A DNA stretch of 8,637 bases from an uncultured Lachnospiraceae bacterium (GTDB taxonomy: Bacteria; Bacillota; Clostridia; Lachnospirales; Lachnospiraceae). The notes under the pieces are model-generated. The model saw nothing but the letters and a program-made list of their open reading frames with translations, was not told the DNA's origin and did no database searches. Shown in pieces: positions 1-5,622 of the stretch (positions are counted from its first letter, which is position 1; every line of letters starts with the position of its first letter). A program made the translations under genes and the position numbers. The stretch is from NCBI GenBank assembly GCA_948468325.1, contig CAOKHR010000088.1, positions 1 through 8,637 on the forward strand, read 5' to 3'.

Positions 1-36
1 GTCAGAAAATATTGGAAATAACGGATAAATTAATTC

Positions 37-70
37 AGGCATATGCAGCAGTGCACATGCCTTTCTTTTT
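37..70 (+). terminator. Rho-independent terminator of an upstream + strand gene
   Basis: The arms AGGCATATGC (37-46) and GCACATGCCT (53-62) pair at 9 of 10 positions around the 6-base loop AGCAGT, and a T-rich run (62-70, TTTCTTTTT) follows at once on the + strand. This is a standard intrinsic terminator for a + strand gene that enters from before the window. Two short open frames reach this point (stops at 19-21 and 75-77); too little of either is visible to say which is real, so no gene is called. On the minus strand no T-run follows the stem, so it serves the pseudogene at 74-267 poorly. Confidence 0.7.
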
Positions 71-73
71 GGA

Positions 74-267
74 TTAAGTATTCAGCAGAGCAGCAATATC
101 AGAAAAGTTGATAAACAAACCATTGCAGATACCGGCTTTTACAGAATCGGCAAAAGTATAGCCATATCATAGATCCATCCGTCAATTAATTCTGTCCTGC
201 TGCCTTCTGGTAAGCTGTAAATATCATCAACAGTATGGAACTTTGTCTGTTTTAATGCATATGGCAT
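74..267 (-). pseudogene. Uma2-family (DUF820) endonuclease-fold gene, internal deletion
   Basis: Reading the minus strand from the ATG at 267-265, the first 35 codons give a typical Uma2 N-terminus (starts MPYALKQTKFHTVDDIY, then SLPEGSRAELIDGWIYDMA). Immediately afterwards, in another frame, the sequence gives a typical Uma2 C-terminus (YTFADSVKAGI, then FINFSDIAALLNT) ending at the TAA at 76-74. The seam is near 160-163. Uma2 proteins usually have about 180-190 residues, so roughly 120 codons with the PD-(D/E)XK-like core are missing, and because the deletion is out of frame the N-terminal part stops a few codons past the seam. A ribosome binding site-like GGGAAG lies upstream of the ATG. 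I infer a recent decay by one internal deletion, since both ends are otherwise clean. The parent family's biological role is unclear and it is often found in mobile or multicopy settings. Confidence 0.75.
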
Positions 268-335
268 AAATAACACTTCCCTTCAGCTGCACCAATTGGC
301 GCTATATTTTCGTGAATATTTTTTACCTTATTTGA

Positions 336-350
336 AAGTATATCATACTT
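336..350 (-). promoter_or_regulatory. Extended -10 promoter and overlapping inverted repeat for the Uma2 pseudogene
   Basis: On the minus strand TGATATACT (345-337) is an extended -10 element (TGn-TATACT); no good -35 is seen. The same bases form the perfect inverted repeat AAGTAT-ATC-ATACTT (336-350), which extends to 9 bp with one bulged base. Transcription would begin about 60 bases before the pseudogene ATG. The repeat over the -10 could be an operator, but that is inference. Confidence 0.4.
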
Positions 351-387
351 CAATAACTTCGTACATAATAAAGAAAAAGCTTTTTCA

Positions 388-416
388 TTGAGAAATATGA
401 CGAGGTATGCTAATAT
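388..416 (+). promoter_or_regulatory. Candidate sigma-A promoter of the lipoprotein nuclease gene
   Basis: TTGAGA (388-393) and TAATAT (411-416) are separated by 17 bases; an alternative -10, TATAAT, lies at 414-419 with a 20-base spacing. Either would start RNA shortly before the AAAGGAG ribosome binding site at 435-441, giving a leader of about 25 bases. Confidence 0.5.
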
Positions 417-447
417 AATGGAAGACAAAAAACCAAAGGAGCGCCAC

Positions 448-1374
448 ATGAGAAAATCAAATAAAATTACATTTCTTTCCATATTCATTTTAGCAGTTGT
501 TCTGTCTGTTTCAGCCTGCAGCAAATCTGCAGATACTGCGACGGCACAAAAAGAAAGCCTTTCCGTAGACGAAATCATCGCCGATTTTGAATCCGGATTT
601 TCCGATGACATCCCTGAATATTCCGGTGAGGCATATGCCGCCATGAACGGCAATACACCCTACTTTACAAAAGAAAACCTTCCGGCAGAATCTTTTGAAT
701 ATTATTCTGAACTGGATGAACTCGGACGCTGCGGCACTGCGTGCGCCGATATCGGACAGGACATTATGCCTTCGGAAAAGAGGGAAAGTATCGGACAGGT
801 TAAGCCTTCCGGATGGCAGACAGTAAAATATGATAACGTGGACGGCAAATATTTATACAACCGCTGCCACCTGATTGGTTATCAGCTGTCAGGAGAAAAT
901 GCAAATGAAAAAAATCTGATTACGGGAACCAGATATTTAAACGTTACGGGAATGCTTCCATTTGAAAATATGGTAGCCGATTATGTAAAAGAAACAGACA
1001 ATCACGTTTTATACAGAGTAACGCCTGTGTTTGAAGGGGAAAATCTTCTGGCCCGCGGCGTTTTGATGGAAGGATGGTCTGTGGAAGATGACGGTGACGG
1101 GATATGCTTTAACGTATTTGCATATAATGTGCAGCCGGATATTGTAATTGATTATGCAACGGGGGAAAGTTACCGGAATACTACTGAATCTGCCGCAGGG
1201 GAAACGGATTCGTCCGATATGGATTACATATTAAACACAGGTACGAAAAAATTTCATTATCCTGACTGCGGCAGTGTGAATCAGATAAAAGAGGAAAATA
1301 AACAGCTGTATTCCGGAAACAGAGAGGAAATAATTTCCATGGGTTATGACCCATGCGGAAACTGCCATCCGTAA
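448..1374 (+). CDS. Lipoprotein DNA/RNA non-specific endonuclease with C-terminal Ada-like zinc module
   Basis: 308-residue exported nuclease. ATG 448 is chosen because AAAGGAG lies 6 bases before it and a lipoprotein signal follows: basic MRKSNK, a hydrophobic segment (about 8-20), then lipobox VSAC with Cys24. A start further upstream in the same frame would add 20 uncharged-to-basic residues, destroy the signal, and begin at the -35. The central region matches the streptodornase/EndA type of the beta-beta-alpha-metal nuclease family: NRCHLIGYQLSGEN at 138-151, His141 being the likely general base where the family has DRGH, and Asn156 in NEKNLITGTRYLN the likely Mg2+ ligand. A separate C-terminal module (about 258-308) with His270, Cys274, Cys303 and Cys306 (YILNTGTKKFHYPDC ... 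YDPCGNC) resembles the Ada metal-binding fold found on many clostridial surface nucleases. Probable role: digesting extracellular DNA for nutrients or uptake. It stands alone in its operon. Family assignment is firm; biological role is inferred. Confidence 0.88.
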   Translation: MRKSNKITFLSIFILAVVLSVSACSKSADTATAQKESLSVDEIIADFESGFSDDIPEYSGEAYAAMNGNTPYFTKENLPAESFEYYSELDELGRCGTACADIGQDIMPSEKRESIGQVKPSGWQTVKYDNVDGKYLYNRCHLIGYQLSGENANEKNLITGTRYLNVTGMLPFENMVADYVKETDNHVLYRVTPVFEGENLLARGVLMEGWSVEDDGDGICFNVFAYNVQPDIVIDYATGESYRNTTESAAGETDSSDMDYILNTGTKKFHYPDCGSVNQIKEENKQLYSGNREEIISMGYDPCGNCHP

Positions 1375-1386
1375 AGAGTATGTGTA

Positions 1387-1414
1387 CTGTCTGCAGGTGT
1401 TGTTCTGCAGACAG
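1387..1414 (+). terminator. Perfect 10-bp hairpin after the nuclease gene, possible terminator
   Basis: CTGTCTGCAG (1387-1396) and CTGCAGACAG (1405-1414) are perfect inverted repeats around an 8-base loop, 12 bases past the nuclease stop. The following bases (CAGAACTAAATTTT) have only a delayed and weak T-run, so it is either a weak intrinsic terminator or an RNA-stabilising 3' hairpin. Confidence 0.5.
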
Positions 1415-1465
1415 CAGAACTAAATTTTACAGGCATTTGTGAAGCTATCGATATTTAAAAACTTA

Positions 1466-1603
1466 GTTGTATACCCAAAGGGCATCCCAATATGACAAAC
1501 TCCTGAGGAGTTGTCGCAAGTTGTATATTTTATACAACGGACGTTTTAGAACAGATACTTTCGCAATTGACTGCTGAATTTTATATAAAAAGGAGAAAAG
1601 ACA
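1466..1603 (+). promoter_or_regulatory. Structured leader/intergenic region before the HD gene
   Basis: This stretch has no gene but holds several inverted repeats. GTTGTATA (1520-1527) pairs perfectly with TATACAAC (1531-1538) around a 3-base loop. The same TATACAAC can also pair with a second copy of GTTGTATA at 1466-1473, so two exclusive folds are possible. Between them GACAAACTCC (1494-1503) pairs with GGAGTTGTC (1507-1515) with one bulged A. A weak promoter match TTGTAT (1468-1473)-17-TATGAC (1491-1496) overlaps the first arm. It could be an RNA switch, a protein operator with GTTGTATA half-sites, or the remains of a small mobile element. I did not recognise any known riboswitch class. 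Confidence 0.35.
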
Positions 1604-2149
1604 ATGACAAGAGAAGAAGCATGGAATTTATTGACAGAGTATATTCAGGAGGATTTTCATTTGCAGCACGGTCAGATTGTTGAAAATACAATGATGTATT
1701 TTGCAGACAAACTCGGCTACGGGGATGAAAAAGAATTCTGGGGAATTGTAGGATTGCTGCACGATCTGGATTTTGAACAGTTTCCAGATCAGCACTGTAT
1801 CAAAAGTCAGGAAATTATGAAGGAGCACGGCATTGACGAGCGCATCATTCATGCCGCGGCAAGCCACGGTTATGGCATAACCGTAGATATAAAACCGGAA
1901 CACGAGATGGAAAAAGTACTGTATGCAGTAGACGAACTGACCGGCCTGATTGGAGCAGTTGTTCTTATGCGTCCGTCAAAGAGCGTTCAGGATCTGGAAG
2001 TAAAATCCGTAAAAAAGAAATTTAAATCCAAAGGCTTTGCCGCCGGATGTGACAGAGAAATCATACAGCGCGGAGCAGATATGCTTGGCTGGACATTAGA
2101 GGAATTGATACAGCAGACAATTGATGCATTAAAAACATTTCAGGATTAA
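1604..2149 (+). CDS. HD-domain protein, putative metal-dependent phosphohydrolase
   Basis: 181 residues, cytoplasmic, no signal or membrane segment. The start ATG is 8 bases after GGAG (1592-1595, within AAAAAGGAGA). The HD superfamily signature is visible in order: His22 in LQHGQIVENTM, the His53-Asp54 doublet in GLLHDLDFEQF, His83 and His88 in the IIHAAASHGYG segment, and Asp110 in YAVDELTGLIGAV. These are the expected metal ligands for hydrolysis of a phosphate ester or nucleotide. Length is normal for the small stand-alone HD proteins common in Clostridia, whose substrate is unknown. It begins a packed gene series; the next ribosome binding site starts 3 bases after its stop, which suggests co-transcription with the SdpI-like gene. 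No regulatory or second catalytic domain is fused, so nothing points to a specific signalling nucleotide. Confidence 0.82.
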   Translation: MTREEAWNLLTEYIQEDFHLQHGQIVENTMMYFADKLGYGDEKEFWGIVGLLHDLDFEQFPDQHCIKSQEIMKEHGIDERIIHAAASHGYGITVDIKPEHEMEKVLYAVDELTGLIGAVVLMRPSKSVQDLEVKSVKKKFKSKGFAAGCDREIIQRGADMLGWTLEELIQQTIDALKTFQD

Positions 2150-2166
2150 GCCAGGAGGTGACAATC

Positions 2167-2520
2167 ATGTGGTTTTGGTATTTTATGCTTATCTCTGATT
2201 TACTTATTCCGGTACTTATGATTATCGGCGGAAGAATGATGTGGAAACATCCTCCGAAAAATATCAACGGAATGATTGGTTACCGAACAGCACGGTCTAT
2301 GCAGAATACAGAGATCTGGAAATTCGCACAGGAGTATTGCGGACGGCTGTGGTGGAAAATCGGCTGGGGCATGCTGATTCTTTCCGCCATCGTACACCTG
2401 CCGTTTTACAACAGTTCAGAAAATGCGGTAGGTATAGTGGGAGCAGTTTTATGTACAGTCCAGTGCGTAATTTTAATCATGTCAATTATTTTAACAGAAA
2501 GGGCTTTGAAAAAAAGATGA
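2167..2520 (+). CDS. SdpI-family small integral membrane protein
   Basis: 117 residues. ATG 2167 is chosen because AGGAGG (2153-2158) sits 8 bases before it; the GTG at 2158 in the same frame overlaps that site and is unlikely. Three membrane segments are visible (about 4-24, 61-79 and 88-109). Between the first and second lies the family signature IGYRTARSMQNTEIWKFAQ (about 37-55), as in the SdpI C-terminal domain (Pfam SdpI family). The Bacillus subtilis SdpI founder confers immunity to the SdpC toxin and signals to a repressor, but it is larger and most short homologues have no proven role, so immunity is only a possibility here; no SdpC-like toxin or SdpR-like repressor is next to it. The last codons end in basic ERALKKR, and its TGA overlaps the ATG of the YunG-like gene (ATGA), implying translational coupling. 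Confidence 0.82.
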   Translation: MWFWYFMLISDLLIPVLMIIGGRMMWKHPPKNINGMIGYRTARSMQNTEIWKFAQEYCGRLWWKIGWGMLILSAIVHLPFYNSSENAVGIVGAVLCTVQCVILIMSIILTERALKKR

Positions 2521-2954
2521 AATACAGATTTTGGGGATGGGAAGAGGCAAATGTCCCGGCAATTACAGACAAATACAGAGGAATTCGCACACCAGCCGAC
2601 TTATATGAAGCGCTTTCCGAAGTCTGGTGTGCAGACACCTGTGCACCGAGGATGCGGCAGAACTGGACGACGGAAAATAAAACGCTTGGACAATGTTCGA
2701 TTACGGCTTTTTTAGCACAGGACATTTTCGGCGGCAAAGTATATGGCGTACTGCGTCCGGACGGAAATTACCATTGTTATAATGTAGTTGGAGACTGCAG
2801 ATTCGATTTGACCAGCGAACAATTTGGAAACGAAGCGCTGGTGTACGAAAACAATCCCGAACAATTTCGGGAAGTACATTTTGAAAAAGAAGAAAAACGG
2901 CAAAGATACGAATTTCTTAAAAAGGAGCTGGAAAAATTATGCGCAGAAAAATAA
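2517..2954 (+). CDS. YunG-family protein with papain-like Cys/His/Asp set
   Basis: 145 residues, soluble. The frame is open back to 2241, but that part overlaps the SdpI-like gene completely; the ATG at 2517 overlaps the SdpI stop as ATGA and gives the expected N-terminus. The core LGQCSITAFLAQDIFGGKV (58-76), then GNYHCYNV (83-90) and CRFDLTSEQF (94-103), is the pattern I associate with YunG-like proteins. Cys60 at the start of a helix, His86, and Asp97 come in the order and spacing of the transglutaminase/papain-like fold, so a cysteine peptidase or amidase activity is possible; this is inference, and no function is established for the family as far as I know. The C-terminus (about 120-145) is a highly charged helix rich in Lys and Glu. 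Its end overlaps the following lipoprotein gene by 16 bases. Confidence 0.7.
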   Translation: MKYRFWGWEEANVPAITDKYRGIRTPADLYEALSEVWCADTCAPRMRQNWTTENKTLGQCSITAFLAQDIFGGKVYGVLRPDGNYHCYNVVGDCRFDLTSEQFGNEALVYENNPEQFREVHFEKEEKRQRYEFLKKELEKLCAEK

Positions 2955-3340
2955 TGATATTCCTTGCATGTCTGCCAATGATTCTGCTTGCAGCCTGCCA
3001 AAAAAGCAGCGAGGCATCATTAAAACCCGGTATCTATACATTGCAGGATGCAGAAAGAGATGTTCCGGGGGATTTTACAATCAGTATTTATGAGGACGGA
3101 ACGTTTCAATGCTATGAAACGCCAATCAGCAGCTATTTGGGAGTGGGACATTATTCTATAGAAGATGATGTTGTTATTTTAAAAGAAGATGAAGCCGGAT
3201 GTACCGGGGATATAAACTACTATAAAATTTCAGACGATGGTCTGCACTTCATTTGGGATGGCTCTGCAAACTATCACTTTGTTCCGCTGGAAGACGGCGC
3301 ATGGTTTCGTATGGATGAAAATTCTACGGAAAAAATGTAA
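2939..3340 (+). CDS. Small putative lipoprotein, unknown function
   Basis: 133 residues. The start at 2939 gives a clear type II signal peptide: MRRK, hydrophobic core, lipobox LAAC with Cys20. AAAGGAG at 2921-2927 lies 11 bases before it. The alternative ATG at 2954, which overlaps the YunG stop, would lose the basic residues and is less likely. The mature part is predicted beta-rich, with the rhythm GIYTL ... FTISIYEDGTFQCYE ... GHYSIEDDVVILKED ... DGLHFIWDG, as in small lipocalin-like or membrane-anchored beta-barrel proteins where successive strands describe a polymer-like 'signal versus dose' fold; I recognise no specific family. The two Cys in the mature region (about 61 and 87) might form a disulphide. 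It is probably anchored on the outer face of the membrane and co-expressed with the SdpI-like and YunG-like genes. Confidence 0.78.
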   Translation: MRRKIMIFLACLPMILLAACQKSSEASLKPGIYTLQDAERDVPGDFTISIYEDGTFQCYETPISSYLGVGHYSIEDDVVILKEDEAGCTGDINYYKISDDGLHFIWDGSANYHFVPLEDGAWFRMDENSTEKM

Positions 3341-3377
3341 ATGATAACCGCGGAATATACACGGAAAGGTATTTTAT

Positions 3378-3536
3378 ATGAAAAAATATACATTGATCTT
3401 AATTGGAATCGTTGAATTAATATTAAGTTTTATCTGGATGACAATTTCCCAGTCCGTCATTGGACCGCATTTAGTACTGATTGCGATAAGCGGAATGACG
3501 ATTGAAAAAGGAATCGAAAAAATAAGAAAAAGGTAA
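3378..3536 (+). CDS. 52-residue two-segment membrane peptide
   Basis: A short frame that long-ORF filters would miss: ATG 3378, stop TAA 3534-3536, with GGAAAGG (3363-3369) 8 bases before the start. The product starts MKKYTLILIGIVELILSF and has two hydrophobic segments (about 4-23 and 25-43) joined by a polar patch (TISQS), then a basic tail EKGIEKIRKR, which would sit in the cytoplasm. This is a hairpin membrane micro-protein of unknown function. Support for coding is the ribosome binding site, the fit between its neighbours with no overlap (37 bases after the lipoprotein, 25 before the methyltransferase), and the clean hydrophobic/basic layout. It could be a regulator or partner of a membrane protein such as the SdpI-like one; that is a guess. 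Confidence 0.6.
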   Translation: MKKYTLILIGIVELILSFIWMTISQSVIGPHLVLIAISGMTIEKGIEKIRKR

Positions 3537-3561
3537 AGTTTAAATAGGGGTGCGAAGTTTT

Positions 3562-4347
3562 ATGCAAATATCTGATAAAAATATAGACAGCGGAAAAGCC
3601 TTTGACTGGGGAAAAACATCATCGGATTACGCAAAATTCCGCGACATTTATCCGCCGGAATTTTACCAAAAAATAATTGACAGGAATTTATGCATCAAAG
3701 GGCAGAATGTTCTTGATTTAGGGACAGGAACGGGAGTTTTGCCAAGAAATCTGTATCGCTATGGAGCCGACTGGACGGCAGCGGATATTTCAGATAATCA
3801 GATTGCACAGGCAAAAAAACTGTCAAAAGATATGAATATTACATATTTCACCGCTTCTGCAGATGATGTGGATTTTCCTGATAATTCTTTTGATGTAATT
3901 ACTGCCTGTCAATGTTTCTGGTATTTTCATCACGAAAATATTATGCCGAAGCTCTGGCGCATGTTAAAACCAAATGGAAGTATTCTTATTTTATATATGG
4001 CATGGCTGCCTTTTGAAGACAAAATTGCAGGCGCAAGTGAAGAGCTGGTATTGAAATACAATCCGAAATGGAGCGGCTGCAAAGAAACGATGCATCCCAT
4101 TGAGATACCCGATTGTTATAAAGAAAAATTCAGCCTTGTTTATCATGAGGAATACAAGGTAAATGTTTCTTTTACCCGTGAAAGCTGGAATGGACGTATG
4201 AAAGCCTGTCGTGGAATCGGAGCATCTCTGACGGAATCAGAAATTGCTGTATGGGAGGGCGAGCATAAGCAGCTGCTTGCGGAAATTGCACCCGATGAAT
4301 TTGAAATTCTGCATTATGGCGCCATTGCCGAACTGAAAAAGATATAA
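3562..4347 (+). CDS. Class I SAM-dependent methyltransferase
   Basis: 261 residues, soluble. ATG 3562 is preferred: AGGGG (3546-3550) is 11 bases upstream and the N-terminus NIDSGKAFDWGKTSSDYAKF is the conserved opening I expect of this group; a GTG at 3550 in frame would overlap the ribosome binding site. Motif I for S-adenosylmethionine binding is VLDLGTGTGVL (50-60), the acidic residue of motif II is Asp75 in AADISDNQI, and the post-II region DDVDFPDNSFDVITACQCFW (101-120) includes the loop that normally touches the adenine; LWRMLKPNGSILIL (131-144) is the standard motif III region. The C-terminal third (about 150-261) is a substrate-cap insertion with the GIGASLTESEI segment. Substrate unknown; the fold is that of UbiE/COQ5-type small-molecule methyltransferases. 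It stands between the membrane genes and the ligase genes, and 31 bases separate it from the next start, so it may be in the same transcript as the ligases. Confidence 0.85.
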   Translation: MQISDKNIDSGKAFDWGKTSSDYAKFRDIYPPEFYQKIIDRNLCIKGQNVLDLGTGTGVLPRNLYRYGADWTAADISDNQIAQAKKLSKDMNITYFTASADDVDFPDNSFDVITACQCFWYFHHENIMPKLWRMLKPNGSILILYMAWLPFEDKIAGASEELVLKYNPKWSGCKETMHPIEIPDCYKEKFSLVYHEEYKVNVSFTRESWNGRMKACRGIGASLTESEIAVWEGEHKQLLAEIAPDEFEILHYGAIAELKKI

Positions 4348-4378
4348 GGAAACACGGGAAGTAGCGGAGGTATGACAG

Positions 4379-4765
4379 ATGAATTTCGAAGATGAAAAAG
4401 ATTATATTATGAGAAAAATCAAAGAAATGGCCCGTATCTTATTTTCATTTATGCTGGGGAAAAAATATTATTCCGTAGAAGAAGAAATAAAAAACGGATA
4501 TGAAGTATCCGGCAAAAAGTTAGATGAACTTTTAAAGATGACAGATCAGGGTGAAATCAATGAGGCTGAAAACATTTTACTGGAATCCATTGATTACAGC
4601 AATAAAAATGAATTGGCTGCGGCAGCCCTGTTTTATCAGTATCTATCTGAAAAAAATGAAGATTTTCTGCAAAAAAACAATTATTCCTGTGAAGAAGTAC
4701 TGGACGGCATGAACCATATCATAGAAAAATCCGGCTATCGCAGTGTTATAAAGGCTATGGAATGA
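4379..4765 (+). CDS. DUF6483-like small helical protein
   Basis: 128 residues, all-helical, no signal or membrane segment. Start is ATG 4379, 8 bases after GGAGG (4366-4370); the ATG at 4372 opens only a short dead frame. The opening EDEKDYIMRKIKEMARILF followed by a GKKYYSVEEE segment is what I remember of the DUF6483 family in Clostridia, which has no known function. The centre and end (EAENILLESIDYSNKNEL, then AAAALFYQYLSEKNEDF) look like one or two antiparallel helix pairs, similar to the TPR style of scaffold. Its TGA is overlapped by the ATG of the ATP-grasp gene (ATGA), so the two should be translated together, which suggests a partner role for the ligases, for example as a carrier or scaffold; that is inference. 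Confidence 0.65.
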   Translation: MNFEDEKDYIMRKIKEMARILFSFMLGKKYYSVEEEIKNGYEVSGKKLDELLKMTDQGEINEAENILLESIDYSNKNELAAAALFYQYLSEKNEDFLQKNNYSCEEVLDGMNHIIEKSGYRSVIKAME

Positions 4766-5622
4766 TGCCGGTTACAGGATATATCATAGAAAAATACAAT
4801 CAGATGGGCAGCGCCTATACCTGTAACCGCCTGGTAACGGAAGCAGAAAAACTGGGAATTGATTTGAAAATCATAGGCATTTATGATACTGCGGTTACAA
4901 ACAAAGGAATCGAAAACGGAGGCTGCCTGTTAGAAAAACGGGATTTTGTAATTAACAGATACAAATGGGGCAAAGAAAAAGATGCCGTCAATTCTCTCGC
5001 CAAAAGGTCTTACAATTCTCTGCACGCATTCAATCTTTACATTAATAAATATGAACAGGTCAAACGACTGCATTCTTCCGAATTCTTAATGCCCAAATAT
5101 CTGCTGGGAACAAGCCTTCTGCCGTACGAAACCATAACTTCAAAACTGGGAAGTCCTTTTGTAGGGAAAGGCCTGGAAAGTTCCATGGGCGAAGAAATTG
5201 TTTTAATCAATAACGACAGGGAATATGCGTATCTGAAACAGAAATATAAAGCGGCAAAAGAGTGGTTATTTGAAGAATTTATTACAACAAGTTTTGGCAG
5301 AGACATTCGGTTTTACAGTATCCGCGGAGAAGTCATTGCATGTATGCAGAGAAAATCTCAGGGAGATTTTCGGGCAAATGTTGCATTGGGAGCCGATGTA
5401 AAATCATATGAAATCACGGCAGAAATCCAAAAAACAGCAAAAGAGCTCTATGAGCAGACGGATTTGGATTTTCTGGGAATTGATTTGATGTTTGGAACGG
5501 TAAAGCCTTATTTTTGTGAAATTAATGTTATGCCGGGAATTGAAGGAATCGAAAAGGCTTCCGGTGTAAATGTTGCCCATAAAATCATGGAAACTATACA
5601 GGGAGATTTTTTAAATGAATAG
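4762..5622 (+). CDS. RimK-like ATP-grasp carboxylate-amine ligase
   Basis: 286 residues, close to RimK (about 300). ATP-grasp enzymes use ATP to activate a carboxylate as acyl phosphate and join it to an amine or thiol; RimK-type members attach glutamate. Seen here: the nucleotide-binding Lys136 and a Gly/Ser-rich loop GKGLESSMGEEIV (135-147), the adenine-side strand WLFEEFI (168-174), the GRDIRFYSIRGEVIACMQRK block (179-198) with Asp181 and Arg183, GDFRANVALGA (201-211) with Arg204 and Asn206, Asp241 in FLGIDLMF, and the metal-binding CEINVMPGIEGIEKASGVN (252-270) with Glu253 and Asn255. All expected catalytic positions are kept, so it should be active. The start overlaps the stop of the DUF6483-like gene (ATGA); a second ATG at 4765 is in frame and makes a one-residue difference. 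The stop lies 8 bases inside the Mur-ligase gene. Substrates are unknown; glutamate is a family-based guess. Confidence 0.85.
   Translation: MMPVTGYIIEKYNQMGSAYTCNRLVTEAEKLGIDLKIIGIYDTAVTNKGIENGGCLLEKRDFVINRYKWGKEKDAVNSLAKRSYNSLHAFNLYINKYEQVKRLHSSEFLMPKYLLGTSLLPYETITSKLGSPFVGKGLESSMGEEIVLINNDREYAYLKQKYKAAKEWLFEEFITTSFGRDIRFYSIRGEVIACMQRKSQGDFRANVALGADVKSYEITAEIQKTAKELYEQTDLDFLGIDLMFGTVKPYFCEINVMPGIEGIEKASGVNVAHKIMETIQGDFLNE

Noticed and set aside
3..77. Open + strand frame ending at 77 as the tail of an upstream gene
   Set aside because: It runs through the terminator hairpin and is only 24 residues; another frame stops at 21, 16 bases before the hairpin, and fits at least as well, so no gene is called.
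252..653. 133-residue open frame on the minus strand
   Set aside because: It overlaps both the promoter and the signal-peptide part of the nuclease gene, lacks a ribosome binding site, and looks like no family; it is a shadow frame.
1500..1520. Resemblance to a hammerhead ribozyme core (CTGAGGAG near CGCAAG)
   Set aside because: The needed CUGAUGA and GAAA core elements are absent; only the short stem is real.
2241..2516. 92-residue N-terminal extension of the YunG-like protein
   Set aside because: It overlaps the SdpI-like gene in another frame, has no ribosome binding site, and its composition is unlike the rest; the ATG at 2517 fits the coupled overlap.
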